Origin: Tannerellaceae bacterium
GTDB lineage: Bacteria > Bacteroidota > Bacteroidia > Bacteroidales > Tannerellaceae
Direction: 5' to 3'
NCBI GenBank assembly: GCA_021201295.1
Contig: JAJQFE010000063.1
Coordinates: forward strand, 34,968-98,967
DNA length: 64,000 bases
The position numbers and the translations under genes are program-made. Numbering within the stretch: the stretch's first letter is position 1; each line of letters opens with the position of its first letter. The notes under the pieces are model-generated. The model did no database searches. It saw only the letters and a list, made by a program, of their open reading frames with translations, and had not been told where the DNA came from. Shown here one piece after another: positions 30,875 to 39,872 of this stretch.

Positions 30875-32111
30875 AAAAAGTACAGGAAAAACTCATAGAA
30901 ATAGCCTCAAAGGCCTTACAGGATGAGGAGGTGAAGCTGGTTACCGGAGAAAAGATGATACCGGATAGTTATAATGGTGCAGTAGCGGCTTTTGGTGTAG
31001 CCATTGCTTTATCCGGATTACGGCCGGCTATTGCCATGTATTATTCCCCTAAATCGGAGAACGAGAAGGTAAATAAGGTGGAGATTCTGAATGCAGTAGC
31101 TGTTATGCTGATACTGCTGGGTAAAATGGAAAGAGGCCCGAAAGGCACTTTGGCTAAACAATTCCTTACTTATTTGTTAAAGAATGGTCTGGATCAGGGT
31201 AAACTGAAAAAACAGGTTATTGATTGTGTAATCGCATTGAAACATGTTATACGTACCTATCCGGTAAAAAAGGAGAATTATGAGACAAATAATAGCTGGT
31301 TATTCTACAAGAAATATTTCCGGGATATAGATCTCACTCCATTACTAAATGCTAAGGATGGAGAAGAGGGTAAACCTATTCTTGAAACTTTAAAAGATAT
31401 AAACAAGGATTTATTGTGTGCAAAACTGGATACGCTGATCCCTAATGAAATGGCTAAACAGTTTTTATCAGCAGAAGTGCTATATCCGGGTATAGTAACC
31501 GGTATCAGTCTTCCTCATACAGCCGGAGTAAAAGAAGAATTCCGTTTGGGCATTCATCTGGAATATACATCCGGGCAGCCTGTGATTTATGGCTCTTCTG
31601 TTAAAGGAATGGTGAGGTCAGCCTTCAGGGAAAAGGAGTATATTCTTTCCATACTACAGGAAAATAAATTACCCGAAATAGATATTGACAGGTTGGAGGA
31701 ACACATGTTCGAAGGATTGAATGAACAGAAGGAAGATGTGCCTATATGTCAGCGGGATGTCTTTTTTGACGCAGTAATTACGAATGGAATAACGAAAAAA
31801 AGAAAAAGGAGAAAGTAGAGATTCATAGGGGATATATCCTGGAAAAAGATTCCATTACGCCTCATCATACTGATCCTTTGAAAAACCCTAACCCCATTGT
31901 TTTCCTGAAGATCCCGTCAGGAGTAAAACTGGAGTTTCATTTTGATCTGAAGGATTATGAAAAAAAGGGAAAGGTCCTTTTTAGCAAAGAAGATAAACTG
32001 GAATTAATTAAAGCTATTTTGTCGGATTTAGGCATCGGTGCAAAAACGAATATCGGATATGGTCAATTGCAAATAGAAATAAAACCTACCAATCAGTCCT
32101 TAACTAAATGA
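30871..32111 (+). CDS. Cmr5-Cmr6 fused protein, one frameshift
   Basis: About 413 residues. Residues 1-130 (MKKVQEKLIEIASKALQDEE to ALKHVIRTYP) are the small helical Cmr5. The same frame then enters Cmr6 at NNSWLFYKKYFRDIDLTPLL and reaches its RAMP motif GQPVIYGSSVKGMVRSAFRE. A break at the A run 31795-31801 is repaired by one A to EKVEIHRGYILEKDSITPHH, ending in the glycine loop IGAKTNIGYGQLQIEI. Cmr5 and Cmr6 are normally separate. An AAGGAG...ATGAG sequence at the junction (about 31272-31286) could be a lost stop/start pair, but restoring it needs two extra indels, so a fusion is the simpler reading. Confidence 0.75.
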
Positions 32112-32112
32112 T

Positions 32113-34375
32113 ATGTCTTCCGGATTCTATGAAAAAGTGCTTCATCCCACTACTCTCTACCATGCTTGGAAAGTGGTAAAGAAGAAAAATGCGGCTGGAG
32201 GTGTGGATGGATGTTCTGTAACTTTATTTGAGGAAAATCTAAAAGTTAATCTGGAAAAATTACATCAGGACCTACGGGGAAAAACTGGAATCTGGAGCCT
32301 TATCTGCGGGTGGAGATCCTGAAAAATCATTTGGAGAAACGGCAGTTGGGGTTGCTTACTGTCCGGGACAAAATTGTGCAGCAGGCTATCAAGTCGGTGA
32401 TTGAACCCAAACTGGACAAATTGTTTCTGGGAAATAGTTATGGCTACCGACTGGGAAAAGGACCTTTAAAAGCAATTTACCGGGTAGAACATGTATTTAA
32501 GCAATTCCGGAAGGGATGGGTAGCTAAATTGGACATTGATGATTTTTTTGATACAATCTGTCATGACTCTTTGTTTAATCGCTTAGATGAGCAACTGAAA
32601 GATCTGGAATTGCTGCGATTAATTGAATTGTGCGTAAAAGCCGGAGTAGTGACTCCTCATATGAAATGGAATGATATGACCCGCGGAGTTCCTCAAGGGG
32701 CTGTCTTATTTCCGTTACTGGCTAATTTTTATCTGCATCCGTTAGATAAATTTATTTTGACCCAGACTTCCGGTTATATCCGGTATGCAGATAATTTTCT
32801 GATCGTGACCCAATCGGAGGAATCTTTAATTTATACGATCTACAAGATCAGAAATGAACTGGAAAAGAAATTCCGTTTGAAATTGAATGAACCGGTTATA
32901 TCTACGTTGGAAAAGGGTATTGAATTTCTGGGGATAATGATCAGCAAAAAGGGATTGTCTCTTTCTACTGAGAAAAATAAAGATCTGCGAAAACGCATTC
33001 ACTCGATCAGTTTTCAGGACCATTGGCTTACGCCTGCCAGTAAGGAAACCTTACAAGGAATTAAAAGTTACTATGGTCGCTTACTTCTGGAACCTGCATT
33101 AAAGGAACTGGATGTTCAGTTGATGAAGCGAGTCCGGTTTCTCATTCAGGAACATAGACAGCAGATACCAAATAAAACCCGGCTGATGCAGGACCTGAAG
33201 GAGCTGAATTTTTTCTCGGAGGAGATGTCTCTTTCAAAACCAATCCTGATAAGAGATCTGACAGATCTGTATCTGCTTAAAACAACCGTAAAAAAATACC
33301 GAAAAAAGAAGATACTCAAAAGCTGATTAATCAACGGAAACGGGAATATCAACAACGGGAAACGGAAGGTGCTAAGTTGGTAATTTATACTCCGGGAAGT
33401 TTTGTCGGTACCTCTTCCAAAGGGATTACGGTCTGGTCGAAAGGAGAGATACTCAATAAGAAACCCACACATGTCTTAAAGCATCTTACGGTTGTGGGAC
33501 AAGGAACAGTGATCTCAAGTAATGCAATTGCCTATTGTATGGAACATAAAATCCCGGTAGATTTTTTTGATAACCGGGGAAAACATTATGCGACCATTGC
33601 TGCTCCGGTAATGATTGATAGCTCTTTATGGCAGCGGCAATCTCTCTTGCCGTTGGATAATAAAATTGCTTTGGCCTCCCGTATCATCTCCGGTAAGTTA
33701 AGAAACCAGCGTAATCTGGTTAAATATTATCATAAATACCATAAAGATAAAAGTGGGTTATTGGAGACTATTTATCCGGAAGTGATTGCCCGGTTGGATG
33801 AATGTGTTGCCCGGATTAAGGATACGAATCAGATGGATGCAGAATACAGAGTCGAACTATTAGCACAGGAGGCTGTCGGAGCTGTTTCTTATTGGGAATA
33901 TATCCGGTTGCTGGTAGCGGATGATGGCATTGATTTCTATTCTCGGCAGCATCAGGGAGCTACGGACCTGATGAATTCCATGTTGAACTATGGGTATGCC
34001 ATTTTGTATTCCAGGGTATGGAATACAGTGCTGACTAAAAGACTGAATCCTTCCATTGGAGTGTTGCATGCTTTTTAGCCGGGAAAACCCACTTTTGTAT
34101 ATGATATTGTGGAGCTGTTCCGTTCCCAGGCGGTAGACCGGGTCGTGATTTCTTTGGTACAGAAAGGGGCAAATCTGGAGATGGAGAACGGTTTGCTGAG
34201 TGAACCAACCAAACGGTTAGTAATTCAACATGTGTTGGAGCGGCTAAACAAATACGAAAAATACAGAGGAGAAAATATCCGGTTTATGGATATTATCCGG
34301 CGACAGGTCCGGGATATGGCTGATTTTATTTGTGATGATAAAAAAACATTTAAACCTTATATCGCGAAATGGTAA
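32113..34375 (+). CDS. Reverse transcriptase-Cas1 fusion (spacer acquisition from RNA), two frameshifts and one in-frame TAG
   Basis: About 754 residues after repair. RT domain (about 1-400): KNAAGGVDGCSV, GNSYGYRLGKGP, KLDIDDFFDTI (first catalytic Asp), RGVPQGAVLFPLLAN, and YADN (RYADNFLIV) in place of the usual YADD. Cas1 domain (about 430-754): GTSSKGITVWSKGEIL, ELLAQEAVGAVSYWEYI with the metal-binding Glu, IGVLHAF with the His, VYDIVELFRSQAVDRVV with the acidic residue. Breaks: A run 32280-32284, A run 33290-33296, and TAG at 34076-34078 (LHAF-[TAG]-PGKPTFVYD), where relatives recalled from memory have Gln. RT-Cas1 proteins let type III systems take spacers from transcripts. The start directly follows the Cmr6 stop. 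Confidence 0.85.
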
Positions 34376-34665
34376 GAGTCAGAGCAAAACGTATTTTTTG
34401 TGTTGTAGCCTATGATGTAGAAGATAACCGGTGTCGAAATCAGATTGCTAAGTTATTGAAAAAATATGGGGTTCGTATTAATTATAGTGTATTTGAGTGT
34501 ATGTTTACTGCGACCCAGTATGAGCAGATCAGAGAACAAATTAACCGGAAGATCAAAAAACAGAGAGCAACGGTTGTTTTTTATCCGATATGTGTCAATT
34601 GTTTTACTAAAATTATTTATGATCCGGATCGACTAACTAAAAGAAATCAGGTAGAAATCCTGTAA
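34369..34665 (+). CDS. cas2: Cas2 spacer-acquisition protein
   Basis: Intact, 98 residues. Forms the central dimer of the Cas1-Cas2 integrase. It has the ferredoxin-like opening FCVVAYDVEDNRCRNQIAKL with the conserved Asp after the first strand, YGVRINYSVFECMF, and the C-terminal VVFYPICVNCFTKIIYDPDR. The ATG overlaps the Cas1 stop (ATGGTAA), so the two are co-translated. It is the last protein gene of the cas operon, directly before the array leader. Confidence 0.9.
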   Translation: MVRVRAKRIFCVVAYDVEDNRCRNQIAKLLKKYGVRINYSVFECMFTATQYEQIREQINRKIKKQRATVVFYPICVNCFTKIIYDPDRLTKRNQVEIL

Positions 34666-35096
34666 AACAGTTGCGAACTTTTTGTAGATTGCTATGTGTC
34701 TGATAATAGGTCGTTTATTTAATAATTAAATTATTAAGGAAGTTTTGATTTTTTCGCAAATAGAGAAAAATATAATTTTTAGTTATTTTCTTTCAGACTT
34801 TTTCATTTCCAACCAGATGTTCTTTAATGTAAGGATTTGAAAATGTGTATTTTATCGTTTGGCTGTTTTAGGTGATTTTCTAAAATGGTCCATTTTTTGT
34901 TTTTCCCAAATTTTCTTGCAAACTTTTTTTGCCTTATTGGGTTGATAATTAGATAATAAATTATGTATAAGTGAAAAAAGTAGTACATTTGAAGATAATT
35001 TTTTATAGTTTTGCGAAAAAAACTATATCATTGATTGATATATCTTTAAGTAGCATACTTAAAAGACACTATTTCATAATTGTTTGATTTAGTTCT
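34666..35096 (+). promoter_or_regulatory. CRISPR leader with promoter box and three stacked dyads
   Basis: 431 bp of very AT-rich DNA without ORFs between Cas2 and the first repeat. TACATTTG at 34984-34991 fits the -7 consensus and would start a transcript about 100 bases before the array. Three perfect inverted repeats follow in a row: TATAGTTTT/AAAACTATA (35004-35027), TATATCA/TGATATA (35024-35042) and TTTAAGTA/TACTTAAA (35045-35063). The first two overlap and are mutually exclusive as hairpins. They may be sites for the acquisition complex or structure in the leader RNA. Confidence 0.6.
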
Positions 35097-35197
35097 TGTT
35101 CTATTCTATTACTGCTGGCGCGGTATTGAGACACTCTTTATTCTTCATAACTTTAATTATTTATAGTGTTCTATTCTATTACTGCTGGCGCGGTATT
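35097..35197. CRISPR. Minimal CRISPR array: two 31-bp repeats, one 39-bp spacer
   Basis: Identical 31-bp repeats at 35097-35127 and 35167-35197 begin TGTTCTATTC and end GGCGCGGTATT, separated by a 39-bp spacer at 35128-35166 (70-bp period). The position 430 bp after Cas2 supports the call. Bacteroidales type III arrays usually hold more repeats, so the array may be collapsed in assembly or genuinely short. Repeat orientation and exact 5' edge are uncertain. No further copy was seen in the window. Confidence 0.75.
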
Positions 35198-35302
35198 CTT
35201 TTTTATTAGGGATTATTTGTTTATTGTTAGGAGAATGTGTTTTTTGTAATGTGATGGTGGCTCTGGGAGTCCTTACATAGGGAATGGTGTTTGTTTCGGC
35301 TT

Positions 35303-35359
35303 TTTATCCGGATAAAGAATTTTGACTGCCGGAGGGACCGGTTTGGATCCGGTAGGGCA
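35303..35359 (+). other. Palindrome and small structured leader upstream of gnd
   Basis: TTTATCCGGATAAA (35303-35316) is a perfect 14-bp palindrome. It is followed by a two-stem element, TGCC/GGCA (35327-35359) around ACCGG/CCGGT (35337-35353). They lie 85-140 bp before the gnd start and could be an operator and 5' leader structure. No known riboswitch class recognised. Confidence 0.35.
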
Positions 35360-35443
35360 AACAAACGTGAAAATGGAAACAAATTAAGGAAGAAGAGTGT
35401 TTTATTTTTAGTCACAGGTATGCACTAAAATAATCTATTCAAT

Positions 35444-36898
35444 ATGAAACAATCGGATATCGCTATGGTTGGCCTGGCTGTCATGGGGAAGAACCTGGCT
35501 TTAAATATGGAGAGTAAAGGTTATACGGTTACCGTGTATAACCGCCCCCATCCGGATCGTCCCAGTGTGGTAGAACATTTTATCAATGGCCGGGGAAAAG
35601 GAAAGAATTTTCTCGGTACGGAATCGATTCCGGAACTGGTAAACTCACTCAGCCGTCCCCGTAAGATCATGATGATGATCAAAGCAGGGCAACCGGTAGA
35701 TGATGTGATCGAAGAATTACTCCCTTACCTGTCACCCGAAGATGTGATCATTGACGGAGGAAATTCAGATTTTCATGATACGGAACGGAGAGTTAGAGAG
35801 GTGGAAAGTAAAGGACTGTATTATATCGGTACCGGAGTATCCGGAGGTGAATTAGGTGCTTTACACGGTCCCTCCATTATGCCGGGAGGCTCTCCGGAAG
35901 CATGGTCGCTGGTCCGGAATGTTTTCCAGGCTATTGCTGTCAGATTAGAAGATGGGTCGCCCTGCTGTGAATGGATCGGACGGGGAGGAGCCGGACACTT
36001 TGTGAAGACAGTGCATAATGGGATTGAATATGGGGATATGCAGTTGATTGCTGAATCCTATGCCTTGTTGAAAAACTGGATGGGACTTAATAATGAAGAG
36101 ATGGCTGCTGTGTTTGCCGAGTGGAATAAAGGGGAGCTGAACAGTTACCTGATCGATATTGCATCACAGATCCTCCGTTTTAAAGAGGAAGACGGGAACT
36201 ATCTGCTGGGTAAAATACGGGATGTGGCCGGACAGAAAGGAACCGGAAAATGGGCGGTAGCTACTGCCCTGGATGAAGATGATCCCCTGACGTTAATCAC
36301 CGAGGCGGTATACGCCCGTATGCTTTCCGCTCTTTACCAGGAACGTAAGCTGGCTTCTGATCTCTATGAAAATGCCATTACCCTGAGGAATGAATTTGAT
36401 AAAGATGAACTCCGGCAGGCACTTTATGCGGCAAAGATCATTTTATACACTCAGGGCTTCTCCCTGATGCAACGGGCGTCTAAACGTTACGGATGGGATT
36501 TGGACCTGGGGACCATCGCAAAGATCTGGCGGAACGGCTGTATTATCCGTTCTATTTTCCTTCAACGGATCACGGCTGCGTTCCGGGAACATCCGGAGCT
36601 GGAAAACCTCTTGTTTGATGACTTCTTTTTCAGAAAGATCCAGTCCTCTCTGGCTGCCTGGCGGAAAGTGGTTTCCGAAGCGATCCGGGGTGGAGTGGCC
36701 ATACCGGCTATGAGTTCAGGGATCAGCTATTTCGACGGATTAAGAACCTTATCTTCACCGGCTAACCTGATCCAGGCACAGCGGGACTACTTTGGTGCTC
36801 ATACCTATGAACGGATAGACCGGGAACCCGGTGTTTTCTTTCATACGGACTGGACAGGAGTGGGAGGTGATACCACTTCAGGTACCTATAGTGTGTAA
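35444..36898 (+). CDS. gnd: 6-phosphogluconate dehydrogenase, decarboxylating
   Basis: Intact, 484 residues. Oxidises 6-phosphogluconate to ribulose 5-phosphate and CO2 with NADP+ in the cytoplasm. N-terminal Rossmann motif GLAVMGKNLALNMESKGY with NR after the second strand for NADP preference; GTGVSGGELGALHGPSIMPGG, the substrate loop; KTVHNGIEYGDMQLIAE, with the catalytic Lys and Asn; the C-terminal LIQAQRDYFGAHTYER. Length is typical of the long dimeric form. It is 16 bp upstream of zwf and forms an operon with zwf and pgl, the whole oxidative pentose phosphate branch. Confidence 0.96.
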   Translation: MKQSDIAMVGLAVMGKNLALNMESKGYTVTVYNRPHPDRPSVVEHFINGRGKGKNFLGTESIPELVNSLSRPRKIMMMIKAGQPVDDVIEELLPYLSPEDVIIDGGNSDFHDTERRVREVESKGLYYIGTGVSGGELGALHGPSIMPGGSPEAWSLVRNVFQAIAVRLEDGSPCCEWIGRGGAGHFVKTVHNGIEYGDMQLIAESYALLKNWMGLNNEEMAAVFAEWNKGELNSYLIDIASQILRFKEEDGNYLLGKIRDVAGQKGTGKWAVATALDEDDPLTLITEAVYARMLSALYQERKLASDLYENAITLRNEFDKDELRQALYAAKIILYTQGFSLMQRASKRYGWDLDLGTIAKIWRNGCIIRSIFLQRITAAFREHPELENLLFDDFFFRKIQSSLAAWRKVVSEAIRGGVAIPAMSSGISYFDGLRTLSSPANLIQAQRDYFGAHTYERIDREPGVFFHTDWTGVGGDTTSGTYSV

Positions 36899-36914
36899 TA
36901 ATAATGGATAACAT

Positions 36915-38382
36915 ATGAAAAAAGCGAAAGACCAGTTGCTGGTGATTTTCGGAGCTTCCGGCGACCTGACCAGCCGGAAGCTGATCCCTTCCCTGTTTGA
37001 ATTGTATGTAGCTGATCTGCTCCCGGAGCGGTTTGCCATTTTAGGGGCTGCCCGCAGTGCTTTTACAGACGTACAGTTCCGGGATGCACAGCGGAAACAT
37101 ATCCGGGAAGCCCTATCCGGCAGGCAGATGGATGAATCCGCACTGGAGCGGTTCCTGTCGCTGGTGTACTATCATGCGTTTGATTCGGTACATTCCGTCC
37201 AGTACCGGGAATTGGATGACCGGATGGAAGCGTTGCGGAAAGAGAAAGGGATGGCTGACCGGGTACTTTATTATCTGGCTACTCCCCCGCTAATGTATGA
37301 AAAGATCCCACAGTTCCTGCTGGAGAATCATATGAATGAACCTGCTGACCCGGATGGCTGGAGACGGATCGTTGTGGAGAAACCTTTCGGCACCAGCTTT
37401 GCCTCTGCCAAACAGTTAAATGACCATCTGAAACATATATTTAAAGAAAATGAAATTTACCAGATCGATCACTACCTGGGGAAGGAAACTGTACAAAACC
37501 TGTTAGTCCTGCGGTTTGCCAACGGCATTTTTGAACCTTTGTGGAATTGGAATTATATCCACTCAGTCGAGATCAGTGCGGCAGAATCCTTAGGCGTGGA
37601 AGAACGGGGCAAATATTATGATGGAGCGGGTGCATTAAGGGACATGATACAAAACCATCTGATGGAACTGATGGGATTTACCGCTATGGAATGTCCGGCT
37701 GCTTTTGAAGCTGACCAGATCAAATCCGAGGTTTCTAAAGTGTTCCGTTCGGTTCGCCCTTTTACCCCTGTGGATATGCCGGAGCGGGTGGTTCGGGGAC
37801 AGTATGAAGGCTACCGGGAAGAACCAGATGTGGCTCCAGATTCCCTGACTGAAACATTCGCTGCGGTTAAGATCTTTATTGATAACTAGCGGTGGAGTGA
37901 TGTCCCTTTCTACCTATACACCGGAAAAAAAGATGGCAGCAAAACGTTCGGAAATTGTAATCAATTTTAAAGCAACTCCCCATGTCCTTTTTGCCGGACA
38001 GTGTTCCGGAGAATCCTGTAACCGGTTGATCATTAATATCCAGCCGGACGAAGGGATTACTCTCTACTTTGGATTAAAAATACCGGGAGTTGGATATCAG
38101 GTAAAACAGGTCGGGATGGATTTCCGGTATAAAAGCCTTTCCGACCAACCTCTGCCGGATGCCTATGAACGGTTGTTATTAGATGCCATGGAAGGGGATT
38201 CCACGTTGTATCCCCGGAGTGATACCCTCGAACTCTCGTGGCAATTGATGGACCCGGTCCTGGCCTACTAGAAACAACAAGGGCAGGAGGGACTCTATAA
38301 TTATCCCCCGGGACAGAACGGTCCGGCAGAACGTTGTATGATCGAGCCGGAACCACAAAGTTGTCCCTTTTTACCCAGATAA
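36915..38382 (+). CDS. zwf: Glucose-6-phosphate 1-dehydrogenase, two in-frame TAGs and one frameshift
   Basis: Oxidises glucose 6-phosphate to 6-phosphogluconolactone. About 488 residues after repair, normal for the family. Motifs: IFGASGDLTSRKLIPSLFEL, the active-site sequence IDHYLGKETVQN with its His and Lys, and VEKPFGTS. A TAG at 37887-37889 (FIDN-[TAG]-RWSDVPFYL) falls at the invariant Trp of NWRW. A second TAG at 38269-38271 (DPVLAY-[TAG]-KQQGQEGLY) also falls where relatives have Trp. The A run 37925-37931 has one A too many, which moves the frame to GKKMAAKRSEIVINFK. All three sit in a conserved housekeeping gene whose flanks are perfect, the best evidence in the window that the interruptions are base errors and not selected decay. 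Confidence 0.88.
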
Positions 38383-38386
38383 AACT

Positions 38387-39085
38387 ATGGAATTTCAATC
38401 ATATACAGATGCAGATACAGTGCTGAGAGCTATGAGTGAACAGTTGCTCCGGTTGATGAAAAAGAAAAATGGTGACGTGTTTAACCTGGCTCTTTCCGGT
38501 GGGGAGACCGCAAAACAGATGTTTCATTGGTGGTGCTGTGAGTACCGGCACCGGATTCCCTGGCAACAGATCCATTTCTTTTGGGTAGATAAGCGGTGTG
38601 TACCCCCTTTTGATCCGGAAAGTAATTACGGAGATGCCGATAAATACCTGTTCCGCCCGTTATTGATCTCCATGTTCCAGATCCACCGGATCAAGGGTAA
38701 AGAGATCCCCGAGATCGAAGCGGTGCGGTATGCCCGGAAAGTGGAGAACTACTTGCCTGTAAAAAATGGCCTGCCTTATTGGGACTGTATTATTTTAGGA
38801 GTAGGCCCGGATGCGCATACGGCTTCTATTTTTCCGACTACTATGCATTTATTGACCGATAAACATCCGTATGCAGTTTCCCAGCATCCGGAAACCGGAC
38901 AACACCGGATCACCATGACGGGCCCGGTGATCCTGAACGATTCTCCGTTGTTAGTCCCCGTGTTAGGAAATAGCAAAAAAAAGGTAGTCGAACTCCTGAA
39001 AGCAGGTTATTCAGAAACCCACCCTACTCCGGCAACCTATATTCTTTCCAAAGCCAAAGAAGCTACCGTTTATATTACGGACTGA
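38387..39085 (+). CDS. pgl: 6-phosphogluconolactonase
   Basis: Intact, 232 residues. Hydrolyses 6-phosphogluconolactone, the step between zwf and gnd. Visible: LALSGGETAKQMF near residue 35 (phosphate loop), HFFWVDKRCVPPFDPESNYG (substrate loop), and IILGVGPDAHTASIFPTT, the family signature with DAH in place of the commoner DGH. It starts 4 bp after the repaired zwf stop, so the operon is gnd-zwf-pgl. Ends TGA. Confidence 0.94.
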   Translation: MEFQSYTDADTVLRAMSEQLLRLMKKKNGDVFNLALSGGETAKQMFHWWCCEYRHRIPWQQIHFFWVDKRCVPPFDPESNYGDADKYLFRPLLISMFQIHRIKGKEIPEIEAVRYARKVENYLPVKNGLPYWDCIILGVGPDAHTASIFPTTMHLLTDKHPYAVSQHPETGQHRITMTGPVILNDSPLLVPVLGNSKKKVVELLKAGYSETHPTPATYILSKAKEATVYITD

Positions 39086-39250
39086 TAGCATTCTTTGTAT
39101 ATACACTACTCTCCTGTTTCCCATGCTTTTTACTTTTGGTAAACAGATAGGTTAAGCTTGACTGATTGATAAATAGAAATATATGTTTTTTATAATCCAT
39201 GGTCTGCAATTTAATGGCTCATCATGAATTATTTCTTCCCTACTATTTTT

Positions 39251-39735
39251 AGGTATTCACCCCTTCACATTTTTCCTAAGTAATTGATTTATATCTATTA
39301 AACTGTGAACCCCTTGCGTTTTTAGGTATTCACTTTGGTGAATACCTAAGGATCTTTTGCATATAAAGAGTTCACTTCCTTATAGGAAGTATTCTTCCCT
39401 TTGTCTCTTTCTTTTCTCCTTCCTGCCGACAACTAACCGGTAGGGTGTAGAGGGTAGCCGAAATAAGTAGGCATGAATGGGAAAATAGGTAGGCATTAAA
39501 TAAACTTACAGTGTAGAGGGTACGGATAGTTTATGGGCAGGAGCTGAGAGAGAGATGCCGGATCTTCTTCAACGATCCCTTATCTTTCAGCTTATTCTCT
39601 CTTTGGTTGAAGGGGATCGCAAATCCGGCAGGTCTAATACAGGTCTCCTATACCCGGCAGGTCCAGCTCTTAGGTATTCACCATTTATTCAGTATAAATC
39701 AGCTACTTATGAAAAATGTGTAGGGGTGAATACCT
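39251..39735. repeat. Imperfect 25-bp terminal inverted repeats bounding a 485-bp non-coding unit
   Basis: 39251-39275 begins AGGTATTCACCCC and is the reverse complement of 39711-39735 with one mismatch. A third partial copy (TTAGGTATTCACC) lies at 39670-39682. The unit has the size and layout of a miniature inverted-repeat element, but no target-site duplication was confirmed. Confidence 0.5.
39322..39349. repeat. 12-bp perfect palindrome inside the repeat unit
   Basis: TTAGGTATTCAC and GTGAATACCTAA flank the loop TTTG, so two copies of the terminal motif meet head to head. It would form a very stable hairpin or a symmetrical protein site. Confidence 0.75.
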
Positions 39736-39872
39736 GAAAACTTTTCCTGGGAAGAAAAAATACTCCGCCTGCCTGGAATAAGTCTTCCAGCCACGACTGG
39801 TTGCACAGCTTTCACAGGCAAAGAAGATTTAAATAAAAGAAAAAGTTCCTCTTAAACAAAGATCAAAACGGA

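Larger units (their letters stand above)
39086..39872. other. 787-bp intergenic region rich in short repeats
   Basis: No convincing coding frame; a 60-codon frame at 39555-39737 lacks features. The region holds several copies of AGGTATTCACC in both orientations and two copies of GTGTAGAGGGTA (39445-39456, 39511-39522). See the separate repeat entries. It lies between convergent pgl and the TPM gene, a common landing place for intergenic repeat elements. Confidence 0.6.

Noticed and set aside
39555..39737. 60-codon frame in the repeat-rich gap as a gene
   Set aside because: It overlaps the repeat motifs, has no promoter, domain or signal sequence, and its composition follows the repeats.
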